Shown: piece after piece, positions 13,744-25,635 of the stretch
Layout of the letters: each line of letters begins with the position of its first letter
How positions within the stretch are numbered: position 1 is the first letter of the stretch
DNA from: Hemibagrus wyckioides
Taxonomy: Eukaryota; Chordata; Actinopteri; Siluriformes; Bagridae
NCBI RefSeq assembly: GCF_019097595.1
Contig: NC_080710.1
Span: 25,334,280-25,398,279, forward strand
Length of the DNA: 64,000 nucleotides
Direction: 5' to 3'
Translations under genes and position numbers: made by a program
Notes under the pieces: model-generated
Database searches by the model: none
Seen by the model: only the letters and a program-made list of their open reading frames with translations
Told to the model about the DNA's origin: nothing

Positions 13744-14570
13744 TATTATCTTGATGCCTGAAACATCAAGACAGGTGGGGAAAAATAGGGGAAAAGATGC
13801 TCATTGATCATAACAGACTTTTCTATAGCCTTGGTTTATTTTCTGTGGGGAACATGCACAACAACAACAACAAGGTTTGAACACACATCCTCTACCCCCT
13901 ACACATTTACGTCCCTCATAAGGTCTACAGGGCAGTTTGACCTAAGGATAATAAATGGTGAAAAAGAGAATTGAAACAGACAGGTCATGGTAAATATGAA
14001 AATAAAACATGAGTTCATGTGAAAGACACAATCCATATCCAGAGAAGTAGTCCCAATGTCCTGAGCATCTAAAGTCATTGTTACCCTGAACAGCACATCC
14101 CAGACTGCCTCCACATCCTGTGCCTAAAGTAATTGTGAGTGACTTTTTTGTGATCCGGGTGTGCGTGTGCGTGCATCTGCAAACATTTTAGGAATATTAG
14201 GTGTCAAAGTCTTTTTACCATTGTAAGTTGCAGCTGGTGGCAGGGCCCGTATTTCAAATCAGCAAAGGAAACTAAAATACTGTGTATATATACCAAGGGC
14301 AACAAGTATTCACACACTGTTCACTTTATCCAATGTTTTTTCAGAAGGATGAGATTCATTTTTTTTGTAAGCATAAATGGAAAAAAAATAACAATGTAAT
14401 GTTTTGCATTTTTGTTTTCATAGCTGGCATTTGTTGTCAAAGCCGATACTACTTTCAATATAAAAAGATGGAGATAAAAATTTAGTTGAACACAGTAAGT
14501 TACAATAAAAATAATGTCACAAATTAATCAATTATATTGATTCATTGTTCATAACAAGCTGCCATTTCTA
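13744..14570. other. Intergenic, nothing recognised
   Basis: No gene, RNA gene or repeat that I can identify. There is a short (GT)n-like patch near 14157-14175. Confidence 0.5.
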
Positions 14571-14572
14571 GA

Positions 14573-14667
14573 CCTTGGAGCAAGGCCTTTAACCCTTTAC
14601 TGCTCAGGCGTATGAATGAGAAATGAAAGCTACCATGGCTCTGTTAAATACCATTAATGTAAACATC
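14573..14667 (+). repeat. SINE 3' half fragment
   Basis: 'GAGCAAGGCCTTTAACCCTT' followed by 'TACTGCTCAGGCGTATGAATGAG' and a degraded 'GCTCTGTTAAATACCATTAA' tail matches the body and tail of the same SINE family seen at 14711 (minus) and 20980 (plus). The tRNA-like head is missing. Confidence 0.6.
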
Positions 14668-14710
14668 ACACAAAAATGGATGACTTGGAGGAATGGAGGA
14701 ACATTTCAAA

Positions 14711-14908
14711 ACATTTACATTTCTGGCATTTGGCAGATGCCCATGTTCGAAAATACTTACATTTTATCTCATTTTATACAACTGAGCAACTGAGGGTTAA
14801 GGGCCTTGCTCAGGGACTCAGCAGCTGCAGCTTAGTGGACCTGGTATACAAACTCACAACCTTCCAATCAGTAGACCAACACCTTAACCACTAAGCTACT
14901 ACATCCCC
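14711..14908 (-). repeat. tRNA-derived SINE, near complete
   Basis: Read on the minus strand it begins with a tRNA-like head 'GTAGTAGCTTAGTGGTTAAG', holding an A box. A 'GACTACTGATTGGAAGG' block follows, then a B-box-like 'GTGAGTTTGTATACC', then the body 'TGAGCAAGGCCCTTAACCCT', and it ends in 'GGCATCTGCCAAATGCCAG'. Because the head is Pol III tRNA-like, I record it as a SINE and not a tRNA gene: no cloverleaf can close. It lies head to head with the fragment at 14573. Confidence 0.8.
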
Positions 14909-16990
14909 CTAAAAGTGACAGATTTATTTATATTGTTTGTACAAGAGTTGGAGAACATATCAACACAGAAATAATTTTATTCTGTCTGTGGTGTTTTAAA
15001 TCCCTGGATATGTCCCAAGAAAATTGATTCGCTTCCCAATGGAAGTGAAAAGTGAGAGCTGAAAAAGGGTTAATCATTTTAATATATGGTACTATAGGCT
15101 TAATAATGAATAGATTATGTTAGTCCTACATTTACCCTAGAAACATCCTACTCTACTTTCAGTAGATTCTACAGAAAGATTCCTCCTACCCATCAAATGC
15201 AGTGAAAGTTTAGATTGGAGTAGTGCAGACTTTCTAAAGTTATTATTCTGTTGGTGAAAAGCCTTATCTGCAGATACTCCTAGTTCAAAAATAAACATTG
15301 AGAATCTGAAGATCAACCAAGCTACTTATCTTTGCCGAATTTCTAGCAGTGCTTCTTGGGTATAGCCATGCCAGGGGTTAGTGTGTAAAGTTGACATGAA
15401 CAGTTATGGGTTTTAACCATTCGTTTATTGTTTTTTTTTTAACTTCCTTTTAACAATTCCAAGGTGCTCTGTACCAATACATGGACTAATCTTAAAATTA
15501 AGGATCTCAAATATTGTAGCCAAACTAAGAAAAACACAAGTAAACAAAGATTATGGGTTGAGGTATAATCAGTGAACCCAAAGCTCTTGGTGAGTTTTGT
15601 GTTCGGGTTTAAGCTATTATGATTCACAGTCATGACTCATATGTGCTCTCTGCTTGAAGTCAGCATTGAAATACCAAGAGAAACAAGGTCTATGCTTATT
15701 AGAGCTAATTTTGAAATAGGAACCAGTGGCTAAAATGTAGAAATGCGCAATGAAATGCAAGCTTGTTAGTGAATGATGAATGAGTGACTGAGTGAGTGGA
15801 TGAGTCACTTTCCATGGAAAGGAATAGCATGAACCATTGAGTACTCCAGACAAAAGTACATGCGAACAGACTGTCCTCTATGTGATATGTTAATTCTATA
15901 TCATAATCTTTTTGTAAGTGCAAGCACACTCTATTCACTTATGCAGCTCGCTTTAATAGTCTAGGTGACTGATGCATTATCCAACATAATGAACAGCTAC
16001 AAGTATAAAAGGCACCAAATCAGAAATTAGTCTAATGACAAGCCATTTGTGAAGCCATATTATAACCTCGAGTGCTTAGACCTATTGGTCAAAAAGGTAA
16101 TAAGTCTCAGTTAGTCTTTTATCTTCCTCCTGATCTGTGTTAAACATCTAAAATAATGCTCAGTATTCAAACGATGCTAGATCCAAAGCTACTGTAGTGT
16201 TTAACACTATGCAGTAGACACTTTACAACATTTAGATTCACATCAGGCTGTCAAAATGTCTACTATATCCTGTGTAGGAGATCAGAAAGAGGTACGTGTT
16301 TAGGTGTGTGTGTACACATTTTCAGTCAAGAGAATGTCTCAGAATTTGTGGTGACCATTGATTTTTCTTGATGATTCCTGAGTTCTGACAGCATGAACAC
16401 TATCTGCAGCTGTGCTCTGGGAAAACGGTAGCCAATGTCTCTGGCAGTGCCATGTTCTATCAGAAATATCATTGCAATCAAAAACGGAGCTCTCAGAGTT
16501 GCCCACAGAATTTTAACCATCAACAAGGGCTGCGTCACCACTGGTGCTTGTTGGGTTGTAGGAAATGAGAGCTAGTGTTCTACAGTAGCCTATTTTTTGA
16601 GCATTTTCACTTAACAGCAATGCTTCCAACATTACAATCCCCCCCGCCCCCAAAAAAAGACTCTGAATAACACAGATTGTTTTAGGTACAATAAATAAAA
16701 GGCATATTCCTGGTATTTCCATTTATAGCAATAAAAATGTATTTTGCCCCTCTTGAAATTAGTCATCCTACATTAGTAGATCCTGTGATGTGGGAATACA
16801 TGAACTTTGATGTTGGGATATTCTATGACTTAGTATTATGAATAGATATATGACTGGTGCAAGACAGAAATATTAAATATTTGTTTGATCAAAAACAATG
16901 ATAGATGACTAATTTTTACTTTTTCCCCTTTTGCACTTTCAGCACCAGAATGACAAGTAGACATAAAATGTAGTGCATAAAATGCATATA
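14909..16990. other. Intergenic, no gene recognised
   Basis: No supported gene or nameable repeat. Open frames are short and domain-free. Bases 15745-15805 carry a TGAG/TGAA-rich stretch (near-tandem 'TGAGTGA' units), which looks like decayed simple sequence. Confidence 0.5.
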
Positions 16991-16992
16991 TG

Positions 16993-17289
16993 CATCCATC
17001 CTTCATCTATACCCGCTTTATTCCTAATTAGGGTCACGGGAGTCTGCTGGAGCCTATCCCAGCGCACATTGGGTGAAAGGAAGGGGTACCCCCTGGACAG
17101 GTCGCCAGTCCATCAGAGGGCCACATATAGACAGAACCACACACACCCACTCACTCACTCCTATGGGCAATTTTAGAATTACCAATCAACCTAATGTACA
17201 TGTTTTTGGACTGTGGGAGGTAACCGGAGTACCTGGAGTAAACCTACACAGGCACAGGGAGAACATGCAAACTCCACACAGAAGGCCCC
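16993..17289 (+). repeat. Dispersed teleost repeat, family R2, long copy
   Basis: It begins 'CATCCATCCTTCATCTATAC', continues 'GGAGCCTATCCCAGCGCACA', then 'CAGGTCGCCAGTCCATCAGA', and ends 'GGGAGAACATGCAAACTCCA'. This order of phrases is that of a very common fish repeat. The copy is well preserved. Two worse copies lie at 30495 and 31070. Overlapping open frames here are repeat-derived. Confidence 0.8.
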
Positions 17290-19674
17290 TAAATGCGTAT
17301 ATATAGAAGCAAATGAATAAACCCATTTTCTGGACATTTGGCTGAATTTAGGACACTGGTGATATCAATTCACTCACAAACAGACAAAACATGGAAGTAA
17401 GGCCTAGACCATAAATGTGAAAAACTCTACTTTCTCCGTTTTGAATAACAGACATGCTGCGATATCAAGTATAAGGAATTCAATATGAATACATGAATGT
17501 TGAACATTTATGTACTTTCAAAACCAGATTACTTGATGCTTTATCACACAATGTAGTCATCACAATGGGCCTCATTTATCAAACTGGATATGAACAGATT
17601 TATTAAATCATAAATCTTTCACTGGAGCATTTACACATGAAATTTGGTATTCATGAAAATCCTGTAAATTTCGAGATTATAAAAAACCTTTTGTTTACTA
17701 CAGTAGTCATGCTCCTGAGTGAGTGCAAATTTAGGCATAAAAATACAAACTCAACTTGATCGACTTCAAATAATTTGCAAGGATTACTGTACTTTTATAC
17801 ATAAAATATACATGTCAGGTTAAGTTGCTTATTTTATTTAATTTGTAGCATTATCAGACCCTCTTATCCCACTTATTCCATTTTATAGAAGTGATTTAGC
17901 ATGTCTATCAGAAGCATTATCCCAGTCCCAGTTCACTAAGGGACCAAGACAGCCATTGAGAAAATTTTGTTAAAACTGTAGAAAGCAAGACAAATAAAAC
18001 TAGATATTTGATTGCAACAAACATAACAGGAGAGGAAAGCTGTGAATTAATGCCTCAGCTGAGGGATTTAGTGCTCACATATATATATATATATGATGAA
18101 ACATTTTTGCTGTTATAGAACTGAGTCAAAATAACTTCCATTTCTGCCTTTCAGTCTTTTACTCTTTTTTTTTTTTTTTTTTTTTTTAACTCTTATCCTT
18201 CATTTTGTGCCCCCAGCTGCCTGTGCACTTGAAGTTTTGGGCATCACTATTAATATGTTATACCAAAGAATCCTAAGGAAATGTATTTTGGTATGGTACA
18301 TTGGAACTTGGATGTGTGCCTCTAAAGATCATGTTGACTGAGGAGTTAGTTTATTCACCAAGCATACTTCACACATGCCATGATTTGGTTAAATTCTTGA
18401 AGAAATACCTATATCACTACTGGGTGACTTTCTATAGAATGACTTTCTATCACTAATTAAACACTATTTTTAAAAAAAAAAAAAAAAAAGGCTACAGGTC
18501 TGTCACAGTTAGACTGTAGTCATTAGGAAGCTTAGCTCTAAGATCAGCTCCATGGACAGCTGCACCTTTAAATACAGCAGCACATCAGTAAATCAGTACC
18601 GTGGATGGGCTCTCCAGCTGTCCTCCTGCAGCCAACATCTGTCTCACCAGCTGAACACAACCAGCAATTAAAAACATCTGATATGCCTACATCCAAAGAA
18701 AACTTTTCAAAATGGCCAGTATGTGCATTTTAGAATTCAAAACTAGATTCTTAAACTCATCAAAATGATAACAGTCTCATCTATATACATTTTTCGCTAT
18801 AAAGGAAGAAAACATCTTTCATTTGTTTTGCTCAAAAAAAAAAACAGTAAGAATTTTATATTTAAGCGTTTTTGTCGGAAACGCTTTGTTCTAATGTTCC
18901 CTCCAGTAAGGCTACTAATTATCGTCACTAGACACGGCACAACAGAAAAGCAAATTTAAAAACATCAATCAAAGAAAAAGGGAGGCTGTATGTAAAATCA
19001 TTATAATTAGACATCTAAACAAAGCATGAAAGTAGCCGCTACCCAAATTGCAGGTGTGTGTCAGTCACTGAAATCTATACTGCAGAAATGTCACAGTCAT
19101 AATGGCCTGAGGAACCTGCAAGAATGCTGGAAAGATGAAATGGCTGGCAAATTGACAGAACAGAAATAAAGGACAAAAAGGAAACCTACTGAAAACCAAA
19201 CAGAAAAATGTCCTGAAAATGTATCGAAATTCAGGGTCATTACAGTATTGTCGGCAGCTTACATACTGACTCCCATATATTTGGCTAAGCAACTGATTCG
19301 AGTAGATATTTTTAACTAATCTAGTTCACAAAATAATTTAGACAATGCATTTAATGCTTTGTAGAAGGGACTATATCAGATTTGTTGTAACAGTTTTGAT
19401 TCTTGCTCATACACTCAAGGTGTTTTTCTTAATGTCATACTGATGTACTGAGTCATCTTACTAGATTTACTTCGGTCAAACATTTAAGAGTTCCATGTGA
19501 CTGAACAGAGCTAAATTATTTGTTTCCCTAAAACCAATATGAATTGGTCAAAAAACCTACACTGTCGCCTGAACTGTGGGCCAAAACCAGCTCATGTTAC
19601 TGCTGCTCTATTCTACTACACGTTTTAATCATCTTGGTGTAATACTAGAGATCTAACCCGTCGATGAGAACATA
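17290..19674. other. Intergenic with simple sequence
   Basis: No gene is seen. It holds a 'GGGCCTCATTTATCAAACT' phrase at 17568, which is the start of a common fish repeat and recurs inverted near 39236. It also holds (AT)n near 18079-18094, poly-T at 18165-18187 and poly-A near 18471-18489. Confidence 0.5.
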
Positions 19675-20944
19675 CAGGGGTTGGACAATGAAACTGAAAC
19701 ACCTGGTTTTAGAGCACAATAATTCATTAGTATGGTTCAGGGCCTCCTTTTGCAGACAATACAGCATCAATTCGTCTTGGGAATGACAGATACAAGTCCT
19801 GCACAATAGCCAGAGGGATTTTGAGCCATTCTTCTTGCAGAATAGTGGCCAGGTCACTACGTGATGCTGGTGGAGGAAAACGTTTCCTGACTCGCTCCTC
19901 CAAAACACCCCTAAGTGGCTCAATAATATTTAGATCTGGTGACTGTGCAGGCCATGGGAGATGTTCAACTTCACTTTCATGTTCATCAAACCACTCTGTC
20001 ACCAGTCTTGCTGTGTGTATTGGTGCATTATCATCCTGATACACGGCACCGCCTTCAGGATACAATGTTTGAACCATTGGGTGCACATGGTCCTCCAGAA
20101 CGGTTCGGTAGTCCTTGGCAGTGACGCGCCCATCTAGCACAAGTATTGGGCCTAGGGAATGCCATGATATTGTAACCCAAACCATCACTGGTCCACCCCC
20201 ATGCATCACTCTGGGCATGCAACAGTCTGGGTGGTACGCTTCTTTGGGGCTTCTCCACACCGTAACTCTCCCGGATGTGGGAAAGACAGTGAAGGTGGAC
20301 TCATCAGAGAACAATACATGTTTCACATTGTCCACAGCCCAAGATTTTCGCTGCTGGCACCATTGAAACCGACGTTTGGCATTGGCACGAGTGACCAAAG
20401 GTTTGGCTATAGCAGCCCGGCCATGTACATTGACCCTGTGGAGCTCCCGACAGACAGTTTTGGTGGAAACAGGAGAGTTGAGGTGCACATTTAATTCTGC
20501 AGTGAGTTGGGCAGCTGTGGTTTTATGTTTTTTGGATACAATCCGGGTTAGAATCTGGACATCCCTTTCAGACAGCTTCCTCTTGCGTCCACAGTTACTC
20601 CTGTTGGATGTGGTTCGTCCTTCTTGGTGGTATGCTGACATTACCCTGGATACCGTGGCTCTTGATACATCACAAAGACTTGCTGTCTTAGTCACAGATG
20701 CGCCAGCGAGACGTGCGCCAACAATTTGTCCTCTTTTGAACTCTGATCTGTCACCCATAATGTTGTGTGCATTGCAGTATTTTAAGCAAAACTGTGCTAT
20801 TACTCTGCTAATTAAACCTTCACACTCTGCTCTTACTGGTGGAATGTGCAATCAATGAAGATTGACCACTAGGCTGGTCAAATTTAGCCATGAAACCTCC
20901 AACACTAAATTGGCCAGTGTTTCAGTTTCATTGTACAACCCCTG
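19675..20944 (-). mobile_element. Complete Tc1/mariner transposon, copy A
   Basis: A 1,270-base element flanked by TA on both sides (19673-19674 and 20945-20946). The inverted ends share about 28 bases: left 'CAGGGGTTGGACAATGAAAC', right inverted 'CAGGGGTTGTACAATGAAAC', both continuing TGAAACAC. It holds one transposase frame, read on the minus strand. Copy B at 34018 belongs to the same family and is nearly identical. The right end differs from the left by one base within the first ten. Confidence 0.93.
19727..20851 (-). CDS. Tc1/mariner transposase, copy A
   Basis: A DDE transposase that would cut and paste its own element at TA sites. The frame is uninterrupted for 374 codons. The usual Tc1 length is about 340, and an internal Met at codon 32 (ATG at 20758, MGDRSEFKRGQ) gives 343, so that is probably the true start; I give the outer bound. 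Domains: first helix-turn-helix about residues 40-72, a basic GRKRK linker at 88-92, second helix-turn-helix about 95-140, then the catalytic core. Catalytic residues visible are D183 (FSDEST), D274 (YQDDNAP) and E311 (NIIEP). The last two have 36 residues between them, not 34. Copy A carries GGGP for GGGS (residue 221) and EPLRG for EPLWG (314), changes at positions normally conserved, so activity is doubtful. Confidence 0.92.
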   Translation of the reverse strand: MHIPPVRAECEGLISRVIAQFCLKYCNAHNIMGDRSEFKRGQIVGARLAGASVTKTASLCDVSRATVSRVMSAYHQEGRTTSNRSNCGRKRKLSERDVQILTRIVSKKHKTTAAQLTAELNVHLNSPVSTKTVCRELHRVNVHGRAAIAKPLVTRANAKRRFQWCQQRKSWAVDNVKHVLFSDESTFTVFPTSGRVTVWRSPKEAYHPDCCMPRVMHGGGPVMVWVTISWHSLGPILVLDGRVTAKDYRTVLEDHVHPMVQTLYPEGGAVYQDDNAPIHTARLVTEWFDEHESEVEHLPWPAQSPDLNIIEPLRGVLEERVRKRFPPPASRSDLATILQEEWLKIPLAIVQDLYLSFPRRIDAVLSAKGGPEPY

Positions 20945-20979
20945 TACATACAGGCTTTTTAAAATGCAATTGGACTTCA

Positions 20980-21135
20980 TGGTACTGGTAGCTCAGTGGT
21001 TTAGATATTGGACTACTGATAAGAATGCTGTGAGTTTGAATCCTTCATAAAGCTACGAACCCTCAACTGCTCAGTATAAATGAGAAACGCTAGTCACTTT
21101 GGATAAAGGCGTCCGCCAAATAGCAAACGTAAATG
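20980..21135 (+). repeat. tRNA-derived SINE
   Basis: The head contains a Pol III A box TAGCTCAGTGG (20989-20999) and a B box AGTTTGAATCC (21033-21043), separated as in tRNA genes. A body 'CCTCAACTGCTCAGTATAAA' and the tail 'CTTTGGATAAAGGCGTCCGC' follow. It sits 35 bases after transposon copy A and is in the opposite orientation to the SINEs at 14711 and 28883. It is not a functional tRNA gene because the acceptor stem does not pair. Confidence 0.85.
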
Positions 21136-24100
21136 TTAACACTATGTGTATCACTCACTCTACATAATTCAACCTATTAGTTAGAAACTTGTTTAAATTA
21201 AGTTTATTATTAGAAATTAAATCATGTTTTTATTAAAATATTTTTAAGAAATATTTTTAGATCAACTACACACAATATATTCTATTAAATCTGACCAACC
21301 ACACATTCCCATCCCCACCCCCTGCCCCCAAGCGCTGGATATTCTTTTTACTGCTTTCTTATTGTCTCTCAATGAGGTTAAAATTTGGACTCAAGGACAT
21401 GGAGATGTGTCCAAATGCCTCTTCAGTCTTGTATTAGCTGTGTTTTTATGATAAATGATTCTTTTTTTAACCCTTAGGGTCTATTGTCCCTTATACTTTG
21501 GAAGATTTCTTTTCTTTAAATGGCTTTCTGTATTTTGCCCTGTTCATCATTCCTGTAATCCTGGGTTGTCTCTCACTATTTGCCTCAAAGAGTTGGCAGC
21601 ATTTTTTCTTCTATCCCTGTTCCAAGGCACTTCTTTCCTGGGCACCAAATATGAAGTCTAAATACTACTGAAACTTGGCTAACTCAGAAAACCTTCTAGC
21701 ACAGCACCAGAAATTGAACATGGGCTTTTAGTGATGGGGCAGAGAACTGTGGTTTCCTTGAGACAAGTAAGGAAGGACAACCCGACAGGACATGGCTGGA
21801 AAGCTCATAATAAAACACTTTGCACTACTGCTGCAGGCAGAGGGAGAGTAAGAGCAGTTTGCGGGGGTCTGAAGAAAGTCACAGAGCATCCAATGTGCTT
21901 TTTGTACTGGACATGTCTCTCAAAGTGCATCAAATTCTTATCTTTATATGTCTGTCCCTGCAGATTCACAGAGTTCAGCACTGGTTCCCCCAGGCTTTCG
22001 AAGAGAGGTTGTCTACCACACCTCCTCAAACCAGATCCCACCAGAACACACACATACCTTATTACCTTTCTATTGGCCTAATTATTAGCATAGCTAATTA
22101 AGACTATACTTACACCAAACCTAATCCTAACCTTAACCTCAGAAACCAAAATTCTTTGTGATATTTTTTTGTTAAAATTAACAGTTATCACAAACTCAAA
22201 CCAAATTTTAACACATTACAAATAAAATATAAGATAAATAACCATACAGTGTGAAAGCCTCTCTCTTCCTACTGCAAATCTCTCTGAGATAAAGCTCCTT
22301 GGGCACTGACCAACTATCACCATTCCTATTTAAAAAAAAGTCATGCGGGCTAAGGCGTCACCTGAGTAAAGTAGGTTATATTAAACGCTAATGTACAACA
22401 GTAACATGATAAGTGTGCTACTGTAACAAAGCAAATGATTCAGCCAAGAAAAAGACAAAAGGGTGAACAACAACAAACACTGCCATCACAAACAAACCAC
22501 CCTCCATTCCTATTTGTCTGTTTGACTCACTTTCTCATCTCTACCTTTACACATTATTATAACTTTAGACTTCCTGTTAAAATTTCAAAGATTGCTTTCA
22601 AATTGTTTAACAAGCAATGCTTCATGTGCGAGACCACAATCAGGAAACCATTTCACCAGGGTTAAACAAGGCCAAAGCAATAAACAAAGCCAAACAGTAA
22701 CACTCCAAACAAAAGTACCTTCACTAAAAACAAAATGTTTCTTCATGAAACACAATACGCACCTCAACAAGCTTCCTAATCTAAAACCCAGAGAAAAGTT
22801 ATTAAGAAAATGACATACCACCTTCCAGCAGTTTAGGCACGATTACACACAATTTATACAGATACAAACATAATAGCAAAAGGATTCAACATTTTCTCCT
22901 CTCTTTTACACTCCTTGCTCAGAAAAATGCCCTACCTGTAGCACTCAACACAACAGCCCAGCATGATGATGACGACTCCCCCTAGGGTGAGGGAGGACTG
23001 ATGCAAGCAAACAAGAGAATACAAAGCACAAAATACATACAAAGTGTTCCATAACATCTAGAAGTATGTATATCCCTAACCCTTTTAGTGATGCCACCTC
23101 ATATATTTCTAACGCAGTAAAAAATTACAATCTGAAATTACTGTTTTAAAGCAATAAGTAATTACGTTTTTATTTTGTTTGAGTGTTCTTGTAAGTCTGT
23201 CTCCACAGAGAATGATGCAATGAAATTATATATAATGCAGTAAATGGCACACGAGAAACCACTAACACTAATTATCTCCAACAGGAAATTTAGCACTGAA
23301 ATTAAGCCAACACTTCAATTTGTACTTAAGTATATTGCCTCCAAATGGAACATGAGTCAATAAAAATAGGAAACAATCAGAGCAAAGTAATCGACATTCA
23401 AATTCACTTTATTAGTAACAATAAGACCCTATTTACCACTAAATTAATCCCCAAGGAAGCAATTAAATACACACTAACAGCTAATTTAAATGATTGGCAT
23501 TGACCTCAGTGTTTGCATTCAGACCATTTCTAATGCGGCCTTTTAGATTTCAAAACTAGGAAGTGATTATGAAACACTACAAAACCCTTTCATCTCCCTT
23601 TTACCCATGATTGAAAAAGCCAAGTCTTGCTTCGGTTCATCTTCCACTAGTGCACTTATGAGGGATTCCACGATCTCTGTTGTCCTTTGAAATAGAAGGC
23701 TCTTTATTAAGTAACCAAGCTAGAATTAATTTATAGCATCTGCTATGACTTTAAGAAACGCATAGGCCAAATTTAAAAATAAAACAAAAGTAAATGAGCA
23801 GTGGGATATGCTGACAGCGAGTGTTCATTTAGAGAAAGAGTCTGAGGAAAAGCAGATTAAAGCTTAAGGCAGAAGGGGCTTGGATCAGGACTTGGAATAT
23901 GCAAATTAAAGGAAGAGTGAAACTAGATTACTACAAAACATTTTATGCTCCATGACATCATTAGGGACATACCCAGACTCTCTCTGCCATGCAAAGAAGG
24001 CAGATTAGTTAAAAGCTAAATGGGCTGTGTTAAAAAATAAATGGACTGCTAATGTATTAATGTGCAATGTTTATTTCCGCAGGCACAAGTATATATAGTC

Positions 24101-24358
24101 ATTACACAGTCAATATACGTTTGCAGTTTAACTTTTTTACTTTTCTTACATATATACATATATCTTATCATATATTTCTTACATACGTATACATATAGTG
24201 TATATTCTCTCCTATGTGTAAGACACGTTTTTATATAAGCAGTGAACAGTGTACACTGTCAATGTGTCCTGTGTTATATTTACCATTTACTTTCTTGAAA
24301 TAGATATCTGTTTTTTATTGTACTTTTATCCAGCCAGACTAAATAAAAATAAGTTAGT
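21136..24358. other. Intergenic, no gene recognised
   Basis: No supported gene. Bases 21730-22080 open overlapping frames of 82-116 codons without a domain. Bases about 23390-24080 are repeat-free and of even composition, and could be conserved non-coding sequence, but that is only an impression. Confidence 0.45.
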
Positions 24359-25236
24359 CAGGTCCATAAATATTTGGTGATGAAGTTTTTTTCCAAATTA
24401 GATTGAATGCATTTCTCTGTAATTTGGCAGACAGAATGTTTCTGTAGCATTCATTCTGCTGCAACCGACATAAGTTCCATCATCAGTAGAGATTAGTTAA
24501 CCTGTTCCAGAAGCAGCCATGAAAGCACAAACCATGACTCTACCTCCACTGTGCTTGACCGATGAGCTTGTTGGCTTTGGATCAAGAGCAGAGCCTTTCC
24601 ATCACCTTAGTAGAAGTTCATCTTGGTTCCAGAACTTTTGTGGATCATTTCCCAATTTCTTTGAAAATTTCAATCTGGGCTTGTTGGCATCTTGTGGTAT
24701 GGCCTCTATACTTTTGCTCTTTGAGTTTTATTCAAATTGTACCATCATACTGCCACCTCTCCCCAGTGGAGGTTGTTGGTGTTGTCACTGGCTGTTGTCT
24801 TTTTTTTTTTTTTAGGACATTCCAAATTGTTTTACTGTCTATACCCAATATTTCTGCAGTAGCTCTGATTGATTTACCTTCCTTTCATAGCTTCAAAATC
24901 TACTTCCTTTTCCTCCCCATAGACAGCTCTCTGGATCTCACATTGGTTTACAGTAGACATCCAGAGCTAATCATTATTTCAACAATCTGTGCAACAGGAC
25001 ACTCCTGGGCAATAAGAAACACCTTTGAGTTACATGTTCCAATATTTTTGAAAACTTGAAAAATGGTGGGTTCAAACATAAAGTGCCAGTTTCTAAGTTT
25101 AACACATCTAGATGAAAAGAAAGAGAAGCTGAAATTCTGATCTATAATCTCATTTTCATTTTTCGATCTAAAATTCAAATGTGTAGCAAAAAAAAAAGAA
25201 TTTTCCTTGCCATTCCAATACTTTTATACGGGACTG
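24359..25236 (-). pseudogene. Decayed Tc1-type transposon with transposase remnant
   Basis: The ends look like degraded inverted repeats (left 'CAGGTCCATAAATATTTGG', right inverted 'CAGTCCCGTATAAAAGTATT'). A TA follows the right end. On the minus strand near 24960-24815, broken frames read as a helix-turn-helix: 'RELSMG' then 'KEGKSIRATAEILGIDSKT' and 'IWNVL'. Near 24600-24490 they read 'GGGRVMVCAFMAASGTG', the GGG-VM-W core motif. The middle and the C-terminal catalytic part are deleted or shuffled, and stops are frequent. It is a dead copy of a Tc1-like family distinct from copies A and B. Confidence 0.75.
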
Positions 25237-25304
25237 TATATAATGACTATAAAGTGTAAACCCCCATGAGACCAAAGGCTATTAGACAAAACAACATAAC
25301 TATA

Positions 25305-25635
25305 AATTTATTTGTCATTTTTAATACTTGGCTGCAAATCCTTTGCTGTCAATGACTACTTTAAGTCTGGAAACCATGAACACCACCAGACATTGGGTTT
25401 CTTCCCTAGTGATACTCTGCCAGGCTTTTAATGCAGTTGTTTGTGGAGCAATATGCCTTCTGTTTTGCCTTCAGCAAGTGAATGCATGCTCAATTGGATT
25501 CAGGTCAGGTGATCGACTTGGCCATTACAGAACATTCCTCTTCTTTGCTTTTGAATTATGCACTGTGAAGCACAGTTGAGCACAAAATGGGGTTTGAAGC
25601 ATTTGGCTGAATCTGAGCAGATATTTTAGCAATAA
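25305..25635 (-). pseudogene. Tc1-type transposase C-terminal remnant
   Basis: The minus strand around 25530-25490 reads 'WPSRSPDLNPIEHAF', the motif around the catalytic glutamate. Around 25435-25330 it reads 'AWQSITREETQCLV', then 'VSRLKVVIDSKGFAAKY' and a stop, typical of a Tc1 transposase C-terminus. Intervening stops and frameshifts make it dead. It lies directly next to the remnant at 24359, in the same orientation. Wording differs from the copy A/B family, so it is another lineage. Confidence 0.75.

Noticed and set aside
20115..20858. Plus-strand frames of 83, 97 and 160 codons (also in copy B at 34440-35183)
   Set aside because: They are antisense shadows of the transposase genes and carry no domain of their own.
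20980..21060. tRNA gene
   Set aside because: A and B boxes are present but the acceptor and anticodon stems do not pair, and the SINE body and tail follow directly.
21955..22020. CAG followed by a frame reading RFTEFSTG, resembling the start of vstm2a exon 2
   Set aside because: The similarity ends after four residues; no Ig motif (CAF, WW) follows. It is a coincidence.
21731..22101. Possible exon with overlapping 93- and 116-codon frames
   Set aside because: No recognisable domain, and flanking splice sites are not convincing.
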